From NCBI RefSeq assembly GCF_016722925.1, contig NZ_JAEQNC010000011.1, positions 1 to 64,000 of the forward strand: a DNA stretch of 64,000 nucleotides, read 5' to 3'. The DNA comes from Phytoamicus setariae. Its GTDB lineage: Bacteria > Pseudomonadota > Alphaproteobacteria > Rhizobiales > Rhizobiaceae. This document shows positions 7,575-16,659 of the stretch, one piece after another. The notes beneath the pieces were generated by a model. It was not told the DNA's origin and made no database searches. It was given only the letters and a program-made list of their open reading frames with translations. A program made the translations under genes and the position numbers. The stretch's first letter is position 1. Every line of letters starts with the position of its first letter.

Positions 7575-9158
7575 CTAGAACAGCCGGAACCCGGTCCTTT
7601 CAAGTGGCCTTTCGCCCTTGACGCCGGGATCATCAGGCGGCCTTCCAAAAAACGGTTCGACATCAGCGCCGGCGGCCTTTTGCACCCTTGGCCTGTCTTC
7701 TGTGGGTGATTTCGCTGCTACCACAGGCTTGATTTCACCAGCTGCCGTGGTTTTTTCCACCGTCGTCACCGGCTGCCTGACAGGCGCGGGCTCAGCCGGC
7801 GAAACGTGCGGCGACGGCAACTGGCGAAACGCTGCATCGGCCTGGTTGGCTTGCCCGTCGATTGCCGCAGCGGCTGGCGCATACGGACGCTTCCACTCGA
7901 ATGCGTCGAGCCGACCGCTGATTGGAGAGATCGGCAGCCAGTGCTCCGATATCTGTCCATCGGCCACCCATTGGGGATCGCGCGGGGCTCGAAGCGCCTG
8001 CGTAAGCCAGTAGCGCACCCTGCCCTGATCGTTGGTCTCTGTCTCCTCGATATCGGCCAGCAGGAGGTAAATGCTTTCACGCTCTTCGATGCGCGCCGCC
8101 GCCTCCGCCTTGGCGCGGGCGAGCGCAAAGTCGCGCGCGTCATAGGCCGCAGATGCCACGGCATAAAGTGCTGCGTAAGTCTCCGGTTGCAGAGTTTCGA
8201 GCCGCTCGGCGCGCTTCAGCTTTTCCTGCGCCGAACCACCGCCCGCGGCCACGTAAGCCGAGGCGACTTCCGGATGTGCATCAAGCTTCCAGACCTGTTC
8301 CAGCACCGACAGAGCCTTGCGAGGATTGCTCTCGCGAATATAGGCCTTAGCAGCTATGGACGCCGCCGGCACCAGTTCCGGGGCCAGCTTCAGCGCATGG
8401 ATCGCATCCTCGCGAGCCCCTTTCGGATCGGCCTCCAGCTTCGACAGGGCGCGCCCGGTCAACAGCACGGCCTTCTTTCGGTCATGAACCTTGCGGTCCA
8501 TGCCGGCCAGCACCCGCTGGGCTTCAAGCAGGCGAATAGCGTCATCATAGCGACCGGCCTGAATGCGGTATTCCAGCGTCGCTTCCGCGGCCCAAGGCAA
8601 GTGCGGGGCTTTCTCGATCGCCTTTTCGGCATAGTGACGTGCCGCTTCATGGGCGCCAAGCCGCTGGGCTTCGAGATAGAGCCCCCGCAGGCCCAGTTCA
8701 CGCGTCTCGGGATCCTCGGCCATCGCCTCGAATTTCTTGCGCGCATCATCGGTGCGCCCGTCGATCAGGGCCGTCTGTGCTTCCAGCAGATGGATCAGCG
8801 GCTCGGAATCGCTGCTGATCAGCCCCTTTGTGCGGTCGAGCATCTTGCGCGCCAGCGGCGCGTCACCCGAACCCACAGCGATAAGGCCGGTCGACAGCGC
8901 CTGATAGCCGCGATCACGCTTGCGGGCCCTGAAAAAGCGGGTCACCGATTGCGGCGAGGTCCAGATCGTCCGCACCAGCCACCAGGCAAACATCACGAGC
9001 GCAACGAGAACGGCCACCATGGTTGCCGCAACCATCAGGCTCATCTCGATCCTCTGGCCTTGCCAGAGGATGCTGAGCTCGCCGGGACGCTCGGCCAGCC
9101 AGGAGAAGCCGAAACCGAGGGCAAGAACGATGGCAATGAAGGAAAGTATGCGGATCAT
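7575..9158 (-). CDS. hemY: HemY-like inner-membrane TPR protein
   Basis: A 527-residue membrane-anchored protein of the HemY N-terminal family. Two transmembrane segments occupy about residues 3-20 and 42-64, then come a basic patch (RFFRARKRDRGY) and a long tetratricopeptide-type helical region (about 80-400). The C-terminus (about 430-527) is Pro/Ala/Lys-rich and probably disordered. HemY of this type is linked to heme synthesis by gene context and is not the protoporphyrinogen oxidase of Gram-positive bacteria. It follows the Mic60-like gene by 13 nt, downstream of hemC and hemD, so all four are likely cotranscribed. Confidence 0.88.
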   Translation of the reverse strand: MIRILSFIAIVLALGFGFSWLAERPGELSILWQGQRIEMSLMVAATMVAVLVALVMFAWWLVRTIWTSPQSVTRFFRARKRDRGYQALSTGLIAVGSGDAPLARKMLDRTKGLISSDSEPLIHLLEAQTALIDGRTDDARKKFEAMAEDPETRELGLRGLYLEAQRLGAHEAARHYAEKAIEKAPHLPWAAEATLEYRIQAGRYDDAIRLLEAQRVLAGMDRKVHDRKKAVLLTGRALSKLEADPKGAREDAIHALKLAPELVPAASIAAKAYIRESNPRKALSVLEQVWKLDAHPEVASAYVAAGGGSAQEKLKRAERLETLQPETYAALYAVASAAYDARDFALARAKAEAAARIEERESIYLLLADIEETETNDQGRVRYWLTQALRAPRDPQWVADGQISEHWLPISPISGRLDAFEWKRPYAPAAAAIDGQANQADAAFRQLPSPHVSPAEPAPVRQPVTTVEKTTAAGEIKPVVAAKSPTEDRPRVQKAAGADVEPFFGRPPDDPGVKGERPLERTGFRLF

Positions 9159-9171
9159 CGAAATTCCTTCC

Positions 9172-10353
9172 TCAGCCCTTGGTCTGTGTGCCGGATACGG
9201 CTTTGGTCAGCGCCGAGCCGACAAGTTCCTCTACCCGGATTCGGGCATCGAGCGACGCCTTGAAGTCACCCGCCGCCTTCTGCGCAGCCTCCGGCAGAGC
9301 CTGCCACTCGACAGCGGCGGCCTTCAGATCTCCATCGGTCAGCTTGGCCTCGATCCGCGCCACGACGGCGTCTGGGCCATCGCCCTCGACATTGCCTACC
9401 GGTCGCACTTTGACGGAGGAAAATGCGCTTGCCCACAGCCGGTCCATGAGGCCCTGGTTGGGATCGTCGACATGCACGGCGGCGAGAATCCTGTCGGCGG
9501 CATTGGGAAAGCTGGCGATCAGCGTCGAACGCGACGGCACGCCGATGGCGGCAAACTTCTTCAGTTCCTGGACCGCAGGATCCTGCGCATCGATGCCTTC
9601 GAGCGTGTCGAGTTCGGTAATGAATGGCCCGCCGCGATCGATAGCCGCCTTCAGTCCTGCCGACGCAATGGCCACTGCCACATTGACGTCGTCGCGGGGT
9701 TCGGCAGCCTTCTTTTCCAAAGCCTCGAGCCGCATGACCAACTGGGCATTGGCGGCATCGAACGATTTCTTCGCCTCCTCGACGGAAGCCTTGATACCGC
9801 CGATCTCCATGCCGAGAACCGAGAGCCGGGCATCCGCATCGACCGAAAGGCCATTGGCGGCCGGCACATCGGCCATGCGCTTTTCCAGGGCCGCAATCTT
9901 CTCCGTTACCGGCGTCAGATCGACATCGGGCTTGGCGGCTTCGACGGTCTTGATCGACGTTTTCAGGCCTTCGATTTCAGCCGAAAGCAGATTGAGCGTC
10001 TGAGCGGTCTTGTCATCGGAATTGAGCGATGGAAAGACACCCCAATATTGCAGGCCGGCCGCGCCACCCAAGACCACTGCGCCGCCGATCAAACCTGCCG
10101 CGATCAGCGAAAGGCTGCCGCCACCGCTGGCGGGCCGGGTGGGTTCGGCAAATCGGCGATCATCGGAATTGGTCGTTGTCGCGGTTGCTTCGGAAGCGGC
10201 CGACGCATCACCTTCAGCAGCGGAAGAGGCGGAAACGTCTTCCTCGGTTCCTTCCGCTTCGCTGACTGCGATATCCTTCACCTCCCCGGCGGCGAGGTCG
10301 ATCGTTTTCGGATCGTCGTTCGGCCTGGAATGGCGGGTCGGGTCCGTTTTCAT
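9172..10353 (-). CDS. Mitofilin/Mic60-like inner-membrane protein
   Basis: A 393-residue protein with the architecture of alphaproteobacterial Mic60 homologues. There is an acidic, Ala/Ser/Thr-rich cytoplasmic N-terminus (1-75), one transmembrane helix at about 80-103 (LSLIAAGLIGGAVVLGGAAG), a predicted coiled coil (about 120-225), and a C-terminal helical domain corresponding to the mitofilin signature. Mic60 organises crista junctions in mitochondria; alphaproteobacterial homologues bend membranes and are typically encoded next to hem genes, as here. It lies between hemD and hemY in the same direction. Assignment rests on architecture and context, as sequence conservation in this family is low. 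Confidence 0.82.
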   Translation of the reverse strand: MKTDPTRHSRPNDDPKTIDLAAGEVKDIAVSEAEGTEEDVSASSAAEGDASAASEATATTTNSDDRRFAEPTRPASGGGSLSLIAAGLIGGAVVLGGAAGLQYWGVFPSLNSDDKTAQTLNLLSAEIEGLKTSIKTVEAAKPDVDLTPVTEKIAALEKRMADVPAANGLSVDADARLSVLGMEIGGIKASVEEAKKSFDAANAQLVMRLEALEKKAAEPRDDVNVAVAIASAGLKAAIDRGGPFITELDTLEGIDAQDPAVQELKKFAAIGVPSRSTLIASFPNAADRILAAVHVDDPNQGLMDRLWASAFSSVKVRPVGNVEGDGPDAVVARIEAKLTDGDLKAAAVEWQALPEAAQKAAGDFKASLDARIRVEELVGSALTKAVSGTQTKG

Positions 10354-10433
10354 GGGTGCTTCCCCTTTCGCGATATGTAGAACCTTAGCGCGACTATGGT
10401 GCCTCGCAAGGTGTTTTTGTCAGGCCAGGGGCC

Positions 10434-11159
10434 TCACAGCAGGTCGATCAGTTCGTCCTCATCGGGATTCTGGCTGATGACGGCGCTGTTCGAGAACTCC
10501 TCCGGCACCTCTTCGGCGATGTTGCGGCTCAGGCAAAAGAACAATGTCTTCCTTAAGGCTTCCTTACTCTGGCGGAAAACTTCCAGCTCAAAGAAGGCTT
10601 TCGCATTCTCACGGGAGAAGAAGAAGGCTGCATCGACCGGCCGATCAACGAGGAGTTTCTGCTGCTGCTCGATCGAATAGTAGATCGGCTCCATGGCATA
10701 GATTTCGGCCGTCACGCAATCGATGCCGTTTTCAGTGAGTGTACGCTCGAACAATCCCGATCGCCGCGCCCCGGCAAGATAGAGAAGCGGTCCAGCAGGG
10801 CCATTTTCGGCGGCGAACTGTCCGGCGATCAGCGAAGCGAGGTCCTTGCCATTGCCCGATGCGGCCTGCACTTTGGTGAAGCCAGCTTCCAGCAGCGCTC
10901 GTGCCGTCGCCCGACCGACGCTGAAGACCGTCGCTTCGCGAAAAGCGTCGAGCGTCGGCCCAAGCCCCTTCAGGCAGCGGACCGCCTCAGCCGACGTAAC
11001 CGCCAGCGCCCAGTATCGGGAATTCAAAGCATCGGCGGCCAGCGCCTGGTCATGCACCGGTTTCAGGAGCGGCAGGAGAACGGCCTCGTGGCCTAGCTCG
11101 TCGAGCTTTCGAGCAGTTCCCATCGCCTGGTGTTCCGGACGGATGATCAAGACGCGCAT
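10434..11159 (-). CDS. hemD: Uroporphyrinogen-III synthase HemD
   Basis: Cyclises hydroxymethylbilane to uroporphyrinogen III with inversion of ring D. It has 241 residues, normal for this poorly conserved family. The two-lobed fold is suggested by the N-terminal MRVLIIRPEHQAMGTARKL and the internal ALAVTSAEAVRCL and PLLYLAGARRSGLFERTL segments. The start lies 3 nt after the hemC stop, so it is translationally linked to the preceding enzyme of the pathway. Cytoplasmic. Confidence 0.92.
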   Translation of the reverse strand: MRVLIIRPEHQAMGTARKLDELGHEAVLLPLLKPVHDQALAADALNSRYWALAVTSAEAVRCLKGLGPTLDAFREATVFSVGRATARALLEAGFTKVQAASGNGKDLASLIAGQFAAENGPAGPLLYLAGARRSGLFERTLTENGIDCVTAEIYAMEPIYYSIEQQQKLLVDRPVDAAFFFSRENAKAFFELEVFRQSKEALRKTLFFCLSRNIAEEVPEEFSNSAVISQNPDEDELIDLL

Positions 11160-11162
11160 TGC

Positions 11163-12092
11163 TCAACCCCAGTTTTCGAAGAAGGCCGTTCCTGCTTTAT
11201 CCCTGATCGCGTGGCCGGCGGCGCGGCCGATTTCCGCAGCCTGATCGGCCGGGCCTTCAGACTTGATTTCATGAAAAGTCTGACCGTCCGGCGTCAGCAC
11301 CATGCCGGCGAAGCGGATCCGGTCCCCCTCGACCTCGGCATAGCCAGCGATCGGCGTCCGGCAGGACCCGTCAAGCACTTCGAGGAACGCCCGCTCGCAA
11401 CTGACCGCCGCAAACGTTGCTGGATCATTGACGGCCGACAGCAGGCTGTGAATTGCCGAATTATCCATGTGCGCCTCGAGACAGATCGCCCCTTGCGCGG
11501 GGGCGGGCGGAAATATCGAGGAATCCAGGATCTCGGTGGCAATCTCGGGCTTGCCGAGCCGCTTTAGCCCGGCATAGGCGAGCAGCGTCGCATCCGCCTC
11601 GCCGTCGGCGAGCTTGCGTAGTCGCGTGTCGACCTGTCCGCGGAAGATCTTTACCTTGAGGTCGGGACGCAGCTTGCGCACCAGCGCCTGCCGGCGCAAA
11701 GACGCCGTGCCGACCATGGCGCCCTGAGGCAATTCCAGCAGGCGCTCCGCCTTCTGGCTGACGAAAGCGTCGCGCACATCTTCACGCGGCAGATAGGCCA
11801 CGATGCCAAGCCCGTCCGGCAGACGGGTCGCCATGTCCTTCGACGAATGAACCGCGAAGTCCAGTTCGCCGGACAACAGGCGTTCCTCGATCTCGGCCGT
11901 AAACAAACCCTTGCCGCCAATTTCCGACAGAGGCCGGTCGGTGATCCGGTCCCCCTGGGTGGAGAGCACCACCACTTCGAACATATCCTCGGCAAGGCCA
12001 TGCGCCTGCATCAGCCGGCGCCGGGTCTCATGCGCCTGCGCCAGCGCCAGCGGGCTGCCTCTTGTGCCGATTCTGAAAGGTTTTGTTTGCAT
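11163..12092 (-). CDS. hemC: Hydroxymethylbilane synthase (porphobilinogen deaminase) HemC
   Basis: Polymerises four porphobilinogens into hydroxymethylbilane in heme synthesis. The ATG at 12092 ([19 protein letters not shown]) gives 309 residues; the longer frame opens with TTG and adds non-family residues. Visible are the N-terminal RGSPLALAQ, the [14 protein letters not shown] region with the catalytic Asp, and the dipyrromethane-cofactor cysteine C244 in DGSCRTPI. It is the first gene of the minus-strand heme block and is divergent from tsaD, with about 75 nt between the two starts. Confidence 0.95.
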   Translation of the reverse strand: MQTKPFRIGTRGSPLALAQAHETRRRLMQAHGLAEDMFEVVVLSTQGDRITDRPLSEIGGKGLFTAEIEERLLSGELDFAVHSSKDMATRLPDGLGIVAYLPREDVRDAFVSQKAERLLELPQGAMVGTASLRRQALVRKLRPDLKVKIFRGQVDTRLRKLADGEADATLLAYAGLKRLGKPEIATEILDSSIFPPAPAQGAICLEAHMDNSAIHSLLSAVNDPATFAAVSCERAFLEVLDGSCRTPIAGYAEVEGDRIRFAGMVLTPDGQTFHEIKSEGPADQAAEIGRAAGHAIRDKAGTAFFENWG

Positions 12093-12166
12093 TTGCGGCG
12101 ATCCGTTGTAATCGGCTTTCAAGTAACCATCTTTCGATACATCTGCAATCTTTCAAAAGGTCGATC

Positions 12167-13261
12167 ATGGCTGTTCTGCGTGTTCTCGGGATCGAGACAA
12201 GCTGCGACGAAACCGCCGCCGCGATCGTCGAACGAGAACCCGACGGCACGGGTCGCATTCTCTCCGATGTCGTTCTATCACAGTTGGAAGAGCATTCCGC
12301 CTATGGCGGCGTGGTGCCCGAGATTGCAGCCCGCGCGCATGTCGAGGCGCTGGATTCGCTGATCGAGCAGGCGCTTGCCCGCGCCGATATGTCGCTTGCC
12401 GATGTCGACGCGATCGCCGCCACCTCCGGCCCCGGCCTGATTGGCGGACTGATCGTCGGCCTGATGACCGGCAAGGCAATCGCCATGGCGACCGGCAAGC
12501 CGCTTTACGCCATCAATCATCTCGAAGGCCACGCGCTGACGGCACGGCTGACCGACGGACTTGCCTTCCCGTATCTCCTGCTGCTTGTCTCCGGCGGCCA
12601 TACGCAGCTTATCCTCGTCAAGGGGGTGGGCGAGTACGAGCGCTGGGGAACCACCATCGACGATGCGCTGGGCGAAGCTTTCGACAAGACCGCAAAGCTG
12701 CTCGGGCTGCCCTATCCGGGCGGACCGGCAGTCGAGGCGGCAGCCGTCTCAGGCAACCCCAAGCGCTTCACCTTTCCGCGCCCGCTGGTCGGCGAGGCAA
12801 GGCTGGACTTCTCCTTTTCCGGCCTGAAGACCGCCGTGCGGCAGGCAGCCGAAGCGATCGCCCCGGTGACCGATCAGGACATCGCCGACATCTGCGCTTC
12901 GTTCCAGGACGCCGTCAGCCGGACCATGCGCGACCGCATCGGCCGGGGCCTGCAGCGTTTCAACGAGCGTTTCGGGCCGATGGCGGAAAAGCCATCGCTC
13001 GTCGTCGCCGGCGGGGTGGCTGCCAACAAGGAACTTCGGCAGACGCTGCAGTCGATCTCTGACGGGCACGGCTTCCGGTTCATCGCTCCGCCGTTGTCGC
13101 TGTGCACCGACAATGCCGCGATGATCGCCTGGGCAGGACTGGAACGGATTGCCCAGAACCTTCCGGCCGATGACCTGACCGTTTCGCCACGCTCGCGCTG
13201 GCCACTCGACCAGAACGCCCAAACATTGCTCGGCACCGGCAAACGGGGAGCCAAGGCATGA
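12167..13261 (+). CDS. tsaD: tRNA N6-threonylcarbamoyladenosine synthase subunit TsaD
   Basis: Transfers threonylcarbamoyl to A37 of ANN-decoding tRNAs, with TsaB and TsaE. It has 364 residues from the ATG at 12167, preceded by AAAAGG. It carries the conserved start [16 protein letters not shown], the metal-binding HLEGHALTA (HxxxH), the GGHTQL motif and the C-terminal [12 protein letters not shown]. The stop overlaps the gpsA start by 4 nt (ATGA). It is divergent from hemC, an arrangement I recall as usual in Rhizobiales. Confidence 0.96.
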   Translation: MAVLRVLGIETSCDETAAAIVEREPDGTGRILSDVVLSQLEEHSAYGGVVPEIAARAHVEALDSLIEQALARADMSLADVDAIAATSGPGLIGGLIVGLMTGKAIAMATGKPLYAINHLEGHALTARLTDGLAFPYLLLLVSGGHTQLILVKGVGEYERWGTTIDDALGEAFDKTAKLLGLPYPGGPAVEAAAVSGNPKRFTFPRPLVGEARLDFSFSGLKTAVRQAAEAIAPVTDQDIADICASFQDAVSRTMRDRIGRGLQRFNERFGPMAEKPSLVVAGGVAANKELRQTLQSISDGHGFRFIAPPLSLCTDNAAMIAWAGLERIAQNLPADDLTVSPRSRWPLDQNAQTLLGTGKRGAKA

Positions 13262-14247
13262 GTGCACGCGAACGGATCGTCGTCGTCGGTTCCGGTGCGT
13301 TCGGCACCGCCCTTGCGGCCGCTGCGGCGATTTCCGGCAATGCCGATGTCACCCTGCTTTGCCGAACCGTCGAGCAGCAACAGGCACTGGCCGCGACCAG
13401 GATCAACCAGCGAAACCTGCCCGGCATCGTTCTGCCCGACACACTGGCCTTCAGCACCGATCCGGACACATTGCGCCACGCTTCCGTGGTGCTGTTCGTG
13501 ATGCCCAGCCAGGCGCAGCGCGAGGCGGCGCAGAGCCTCCAAGCCTATCTCTCCGAACACCAGTCGATCGTGACTTGCGCCAAGGGCATCGAAAAATCCA
13601 CCGGCGCACTTTTGACGACGGTTCTGGAAAAGGAACTTCCGGGTCATCAGATTTCGGTCTTGTCCGGTCCGGGTTTTGCCGCCGACATCGCCAGGGGCCT
13701 GCCCACGGCAATGGTCGTCGCCTCCCCCGACATGGCGGAAGCAGAGCACATCGCCCGACTGGTCTCCGGACCGACATTTCGCCTCTACCCGTCCACGGAC
13801 CGCATCGGCGTACAGCTCGGCGGGGCGCTGAAGAACGTGCTCGCCATTGCCTGCGGCATCGTCGAGGGTGCCGGATTGGGCGATTCCGCCCGCGCAGCGC
13901 TGATCGCACGCGGTCTAGCGGAGATGTCGCGTTTTGCGGAGGCATTCGGCGGAAATCCGGAGACGCTGATGGGCCTTTCCGGCCTTGGCGATCTCGTGTT
14001 GACGGCCACCAGCCACCAGTCGCGCAACTTGCGTTTCGGCATCGAAACGGGACGCACCGGCCGCGCTGTCCTGCCTGCGGGTGAACTGGTGGAAGGCGCC
14101 CATGCTGCAGCCATCGCCGCCCGGCTTTCGGCCGAAAAGGCTATCGAAATGCCGGTGACAAACGCAGTAGCTTCGATCATAGAAGGGCGGATCAACGTGA
14201 AATCGGCGATTTCAGGCTTGATGAGCCGGCCCATCACCACCGAATGA
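13258..14247 (+). CDS. gpsA: NAD(P)H-dependent glycerol-3-phosphate dehydrogenase GpsA
   Basis: Reduces dihydroxyacetone phosphate to sn-glycerol 3-phosphate for phospholipid synthesis; cytoplasmic. It has 329 residues, normal length. The N-terminal Rossmann motif is [17 protein letters not shown], the substrate-binding [24 protein letters not shown] is present, and the family signature KNVLAIACG is at about residue 192. Translation is coupled to tsaD by an ATGA overlap, and the YciI-like gene follows after 11 nt. Confidence 0.96.
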   Translation: MSARERIVVVGSGAFGTALAAAAAISGNADVTLLCRTVEQQQALAATRINQRNLPGIVLPDTLAFSTDPDTLRHASVVLFVMPSQAQREAAQSLQAYLSEHQSIVTCAKGIEKSTGALLTTVLEKELPGHQISVLSGPGFAADIARGLPTAMVVASPDMAEAEHIARLVSGPTFRLYPSTDRIGVQLGGALKNVLAIACGIVEGAGLGDSARAALIARGLAEMSRFAEAFGGNPETLMGLSGLGDLVLTATSHQSRNLRFGIETGRTGRAVLPAGELVEGAHAAAIAARLSAEKAIEMPVTNAVASIIEGRINVKSAISGLMSRPITTE

Positions 14248-14258
14248 AAGGAAGACCC

Positions 14259-14552
14259 ATGCTTTTCGCATTTATTTGCCAGGACAATCCGGGTTCGCTG
14301 CAGCTTCGCATGGATACGCGGCCGGAACATGTGGAGTGGCTGAATAGCATCAATGCGGACGGCACCGTAACCTTCGCCGGCCCCTTCCTGGATGCGGAAG
14401 GCAAGCCGAACGGCAGTCTGGTCGTGGTCAAGGCCGAGACAATTGAGCGCGCCAGGGCGATTGCCGCCGCCGACCCCTATGCCAAGGTGGGCCTCTTCGC
14501 CTCGGTGGATGTGCGCCCCTGGAACTGGGTCTTCAACAAGCCGGAGGCCTGA
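14259..14552 (+). CDS. YciI-like protein
   Basis: A 97-residue protein of the YciI family, dimeric alpha/beta (ferredoxin-like) proteins with a conserved His/Asp pair, here likely in DTRPEHVEWL. Some relatives are hydrolases or dehalogenases, but most have no known substrate. The ATG at 14259 follows AAAGGA (14248-14252). The gene sits in a tight operon between gpsA and the EVE gene. The conserved GPFLDAEGKPNGSLVVVKAE fits the family. A second YciI-like gene lies between sucA and sucB in this window. Confidence 0.85.
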   Translation: MLFAFICQDNPGSLQLRMDTRPEHVEWLNSINADGTVTFAGPFLDAEGKPNGSLVVVKAETIERARAIAAADPYAKVGLFASVDVRPWNWVFNKPEA

Positions 14553-14555
14553 TCG

Positions 14556-14990
14556 ATGGCATACTGGCTGTTCAAGTCCGAGCCTTTCAAATTCTCGTGG
14601 CAGATGCTGAAGGATCTCGGTGACAAGGGTCAGGAATGGGACGGCGTGCGCAATTACGCCGCCCGCAACAACATGCGGGCGATGAAGATCGGCGACAAGG
14701 GGTTCTTCTACCATTCCAACGAAGGACTTGCCGTCGTCGGCATTGTCGAGGTCGTGGCACTGGCGCATGTCGATTCCACCGCCGACAATCCCACCTGGGA
14801 ATGCGTTGACATCAAGGCCGTGCGCGATGTGCCGAGGCCGGTGACGCTCGAGATGGTCAAGACGACGCCGGAACTGGCTGATACGGCGCTGGTCAAACTT
14901 TCGCGCCTGTCGGTCCAACCGGTGACGGAGGCCGAATACGAGCTCATCTGCGCAATGGGCGGCGTGGAAAATCCTCCCCGCTCCCCATGA
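14556..14990 (+). CDS. EVE domain-containing protein
   Basis: A 144-residue EVE-domain protein of the PUA/YTH-like superfamily, related to eukaryotic thymocyte nuclear protein 1. These bind modified bases in RNA or DNA. Signatures are AYWLFKSEPFKFSW at the N-terminus, WDGVRNYAARNNMRAMKIGDKGFFYHSN, and WECVDIKAV. The ATG follows CCGGAGG, which lies within the end of the preceding gene. The stop overlaps the next start (ATGA). Near tsaD, a role in sensing or handling modified RNA is tempting, but that is only context. Confidence 0.9.
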   Translation: MAYWLFKSEPFKFSWQMLKDLGDKGQEWDGVRNYAARNNMRAMKIGDKGFFYHSNEGLAVVGIVEVVALAHVDSTADNPTWECVDIKAVRDVPRPVTLEMVKTTPELADTALVKLSRLSVQPVTEAEYELICAMGGVENPPRSP

Positions 14991-15631
14991 AGACCGATCC
15001 GGAGGCGTTCATTCTCGCCAACACGGCTGTCATGGCGCCGCCACATGTGCCGGAAATACGCCTGCATCTGGCTGATGAAGCCCATGAACTCTGGTTGAAA
15101 ACCGAGGAAGAGCTCGAGGAAATCGGCCTGCCGCCGCCCTTCTGGGCCTTTGCCTGGGCCGGCGGACAGGGACTGGCCCGCTACGTCCTAGATCATCCAC
15201 AGAGCGTCGCCGGCAAGCGCGTGGTCGATTTCGCCTCCGGTTCGGGACTGGTGGCAATCGCCGCAATGAAGGCGGGAGCGACCTCGGTTCTATCTATTGA
15301 TATTGACCCGTGGACCGAAAGCGCCATCAAGCTCAATGGGCAGTTGAACGCCGTTACGCTCGGGTATTCGAACGCGGATATCATCGGCAAGACCCTCGAT
15401 GCCGATATGCTGCTGGCCGGAGACGTGTTCTACGACAAGGGGTTTGCGGAGCAACTGATCCCCTGGTTCGAAGCCCTGACAAGGGCCGGTATTGCCGTCA
15501 TCGTCGGCGATCCAGGTCGCGCCTACTGCCCGCGCGAACGAATGCAGGCGCTCGCGACGTACCAAGTCCCAGTGACCCGCGCGCTGGAGGATGCCGAGGT
15601 CAAGAAGACCACGGTCTGGCAGTTAGCATAG
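14987..15631 (+). CDS. ETF-beta lysine methyltransferase-like protein (METTL20 family)
   Basis: A 214-residue class I SAM methyltransferase. PPFWAFAWAGGQGLARYVLDHP, motif I VVDFASGSGLVAIAAMKAGA and the GDVFYDKGF loop match the METTL20/ETFBKMT group, which trimethylates lysines of the electron transfer flavoprotein beta subunit. A bacterial member has been studied in Agrobacterium, as I recall. It overlaps the EVE gene by 4 nt. Many annotation pipelines call it nicotinamide N-methylase or ribosomal protein L11 methyltransferase-like, so the substrate remains an inference. Confidence 0.75.
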   Translation: MKTDPEAFILANTAVMAPPHVPEIRLHLADEAHELWLKTEEELEEIGLPPPFWAFAWAGGQGLARYVLDHPQSVAGKRVVDFASGSGLVAIAAMKAGATSVLSIDIDPWTESAIKLNGQLNAVTLGYSNADIIGKTLDADMLLAGDVFYDKGFAEQLIPWFEALTRAGIAVIVGDPGRAYCPRERMQALATYQVPVTRALEDAEVKKTTVWQLA

Positions 15632-15701
15632 GCAACCGCATACGATTTAACAAAGTCACAACCATTTCGCCGCAATGCTCGATCAAAATGTGGAGATGGA
15701 C

Positions 15702-16640
15702 GTGAACGAAATCCTCATCATGGCCGATGAAGCCCTGCTGGCCGAGCGCAAGCTTTGGCTCGACGGGCTTGCGCATGAGCGCCGGCTCGCCGACTTGACG
15801 GTCGAGGCCTACGAACGTGACACGCGCCAATTCCTGTTCTTTCTCTCTGGGCATGCCGGCGGGCCGGCGCGGCTCTCCGATATCGAGGCGCTGCGACCCG
15901 CCGATCTGCGTGCCTTTCTCGCCAGCCGGCGCAGGGATGGCGTGGGTGCACGCACCATGGGCCGCTCGCTCGCCGGGTTGCGCTCCTTCCTGCGCTATCT
16001 CGAGAAGAAGGGGATCGCCAATGCCGCAGGGGCACGCGCCGTACGCTCCCCGAAACAGCCGAAGAGCCTGCCCAAGCCGCTCTCCGCCGAACAAGCGATC
16101 CTGGTTTCGTCCGAAACCGGGCAGCTGGCCGATGAACCTTGGATCTCGGCGCGCAACGCGGCAGTCCTGACCCTGCTTTACGGATCGGGGTTGCGCATCT
16201 CCGAGGCGCTTTCGCTGACCCGAAACGATATCCCCGCAGCCGCTGCATCGCTTCGAATCACCGGCAAGGGCGGAAAGACCCGGATCGTGCCTATGCTCGA
16301 CGCGGCAAAGGAAGCCATTGACGCCTATCTCAAATCCTGTCCGTTTGTGGTTGCCGCGGATGTCCCCTTGTTCCGGGGCGCGCGCGGCGGCCCCCTGCAG
16401 CCGGCGATCATCCAGCGCGAAATGCAGAAGATGCGCTCGGCGCTCAACCTGCCGGAGACCGCGACACCGCATGCGCTGAGACATTCCTTCGCCACCCATC
16501 TGCTCTCGGCCGGCGGCGACCTCCGCTCCATTCAGGAGCTGCTGGGACACGCCAGCCTTTCCACCACACAGGTCTATACCGGTGTCGATGCTGCCCGGCT
16601 CCTCGATATCTTCGACAGGGCTCACCCTCGCGCCGGTTAA
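15702..16640 (+). CDS. xerC: Tyrosine recombinase XerC
   Basis: Site-specific recombinase that resolves chromosome dimers at dif with XerD. Counted from the alternative ATG at 15675, catalytic residues are R174 (GLRISEAL), K201 (GKGGKTR), H266 and R269 (HALRHSF), H292 (LGHASLSTTQ) and Y301. The N-terminal SAM-like core-binding domain precedes them. The GTG at 15702 is preferred because GGAG at 15692-15695 sits 6 nt upstream; the ATG at 15675 has no ribosome-binding site. It is a chromosomal XerC by length and motif, and no phage or island genes adjoin it. Confidence 0.9.
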   Translation: MNEILIMADEALLAERKLWLDGLAHERRLADLTVEAYERDTRQFLFFLSGHAGGPARLSDIEALRPADLRAFLASRRRDGVGARTMGRSLAGLRSFLRYLEKKGIANAAGARAVRSPKQPKSLPKPLSAEQAILVSSETGQLADEPWISARNAAVLTLLYGSGLRISEALSLTRNDIPAAAASLRITGKGGKTRIVPMLDAAKEAIDAYLKSCPFVVAADVPLFRGARGGPLQPAIIQREMQKMRSALNLPETATPHALRHSFATHLLSAGGDLRSIQELLGHASLSTTQVYTGVDAARLLDIFDRAHPRAG

Positions 16641-16659
16641 CCATAGACATTAAGGAAAT

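Noticed and set aside
15702-16640. Tyrosine recombinase as a sign of a mobile element
   Set aside because: Motifs, length and the absence of phage or plasmid genes fit the chromosomal XerC that acts at dif.
16638-16655. Second CtrA site after xerC (TTAACCATAGACATTAA)
   Set aside because: The spacing is 9 nt instead of 7.
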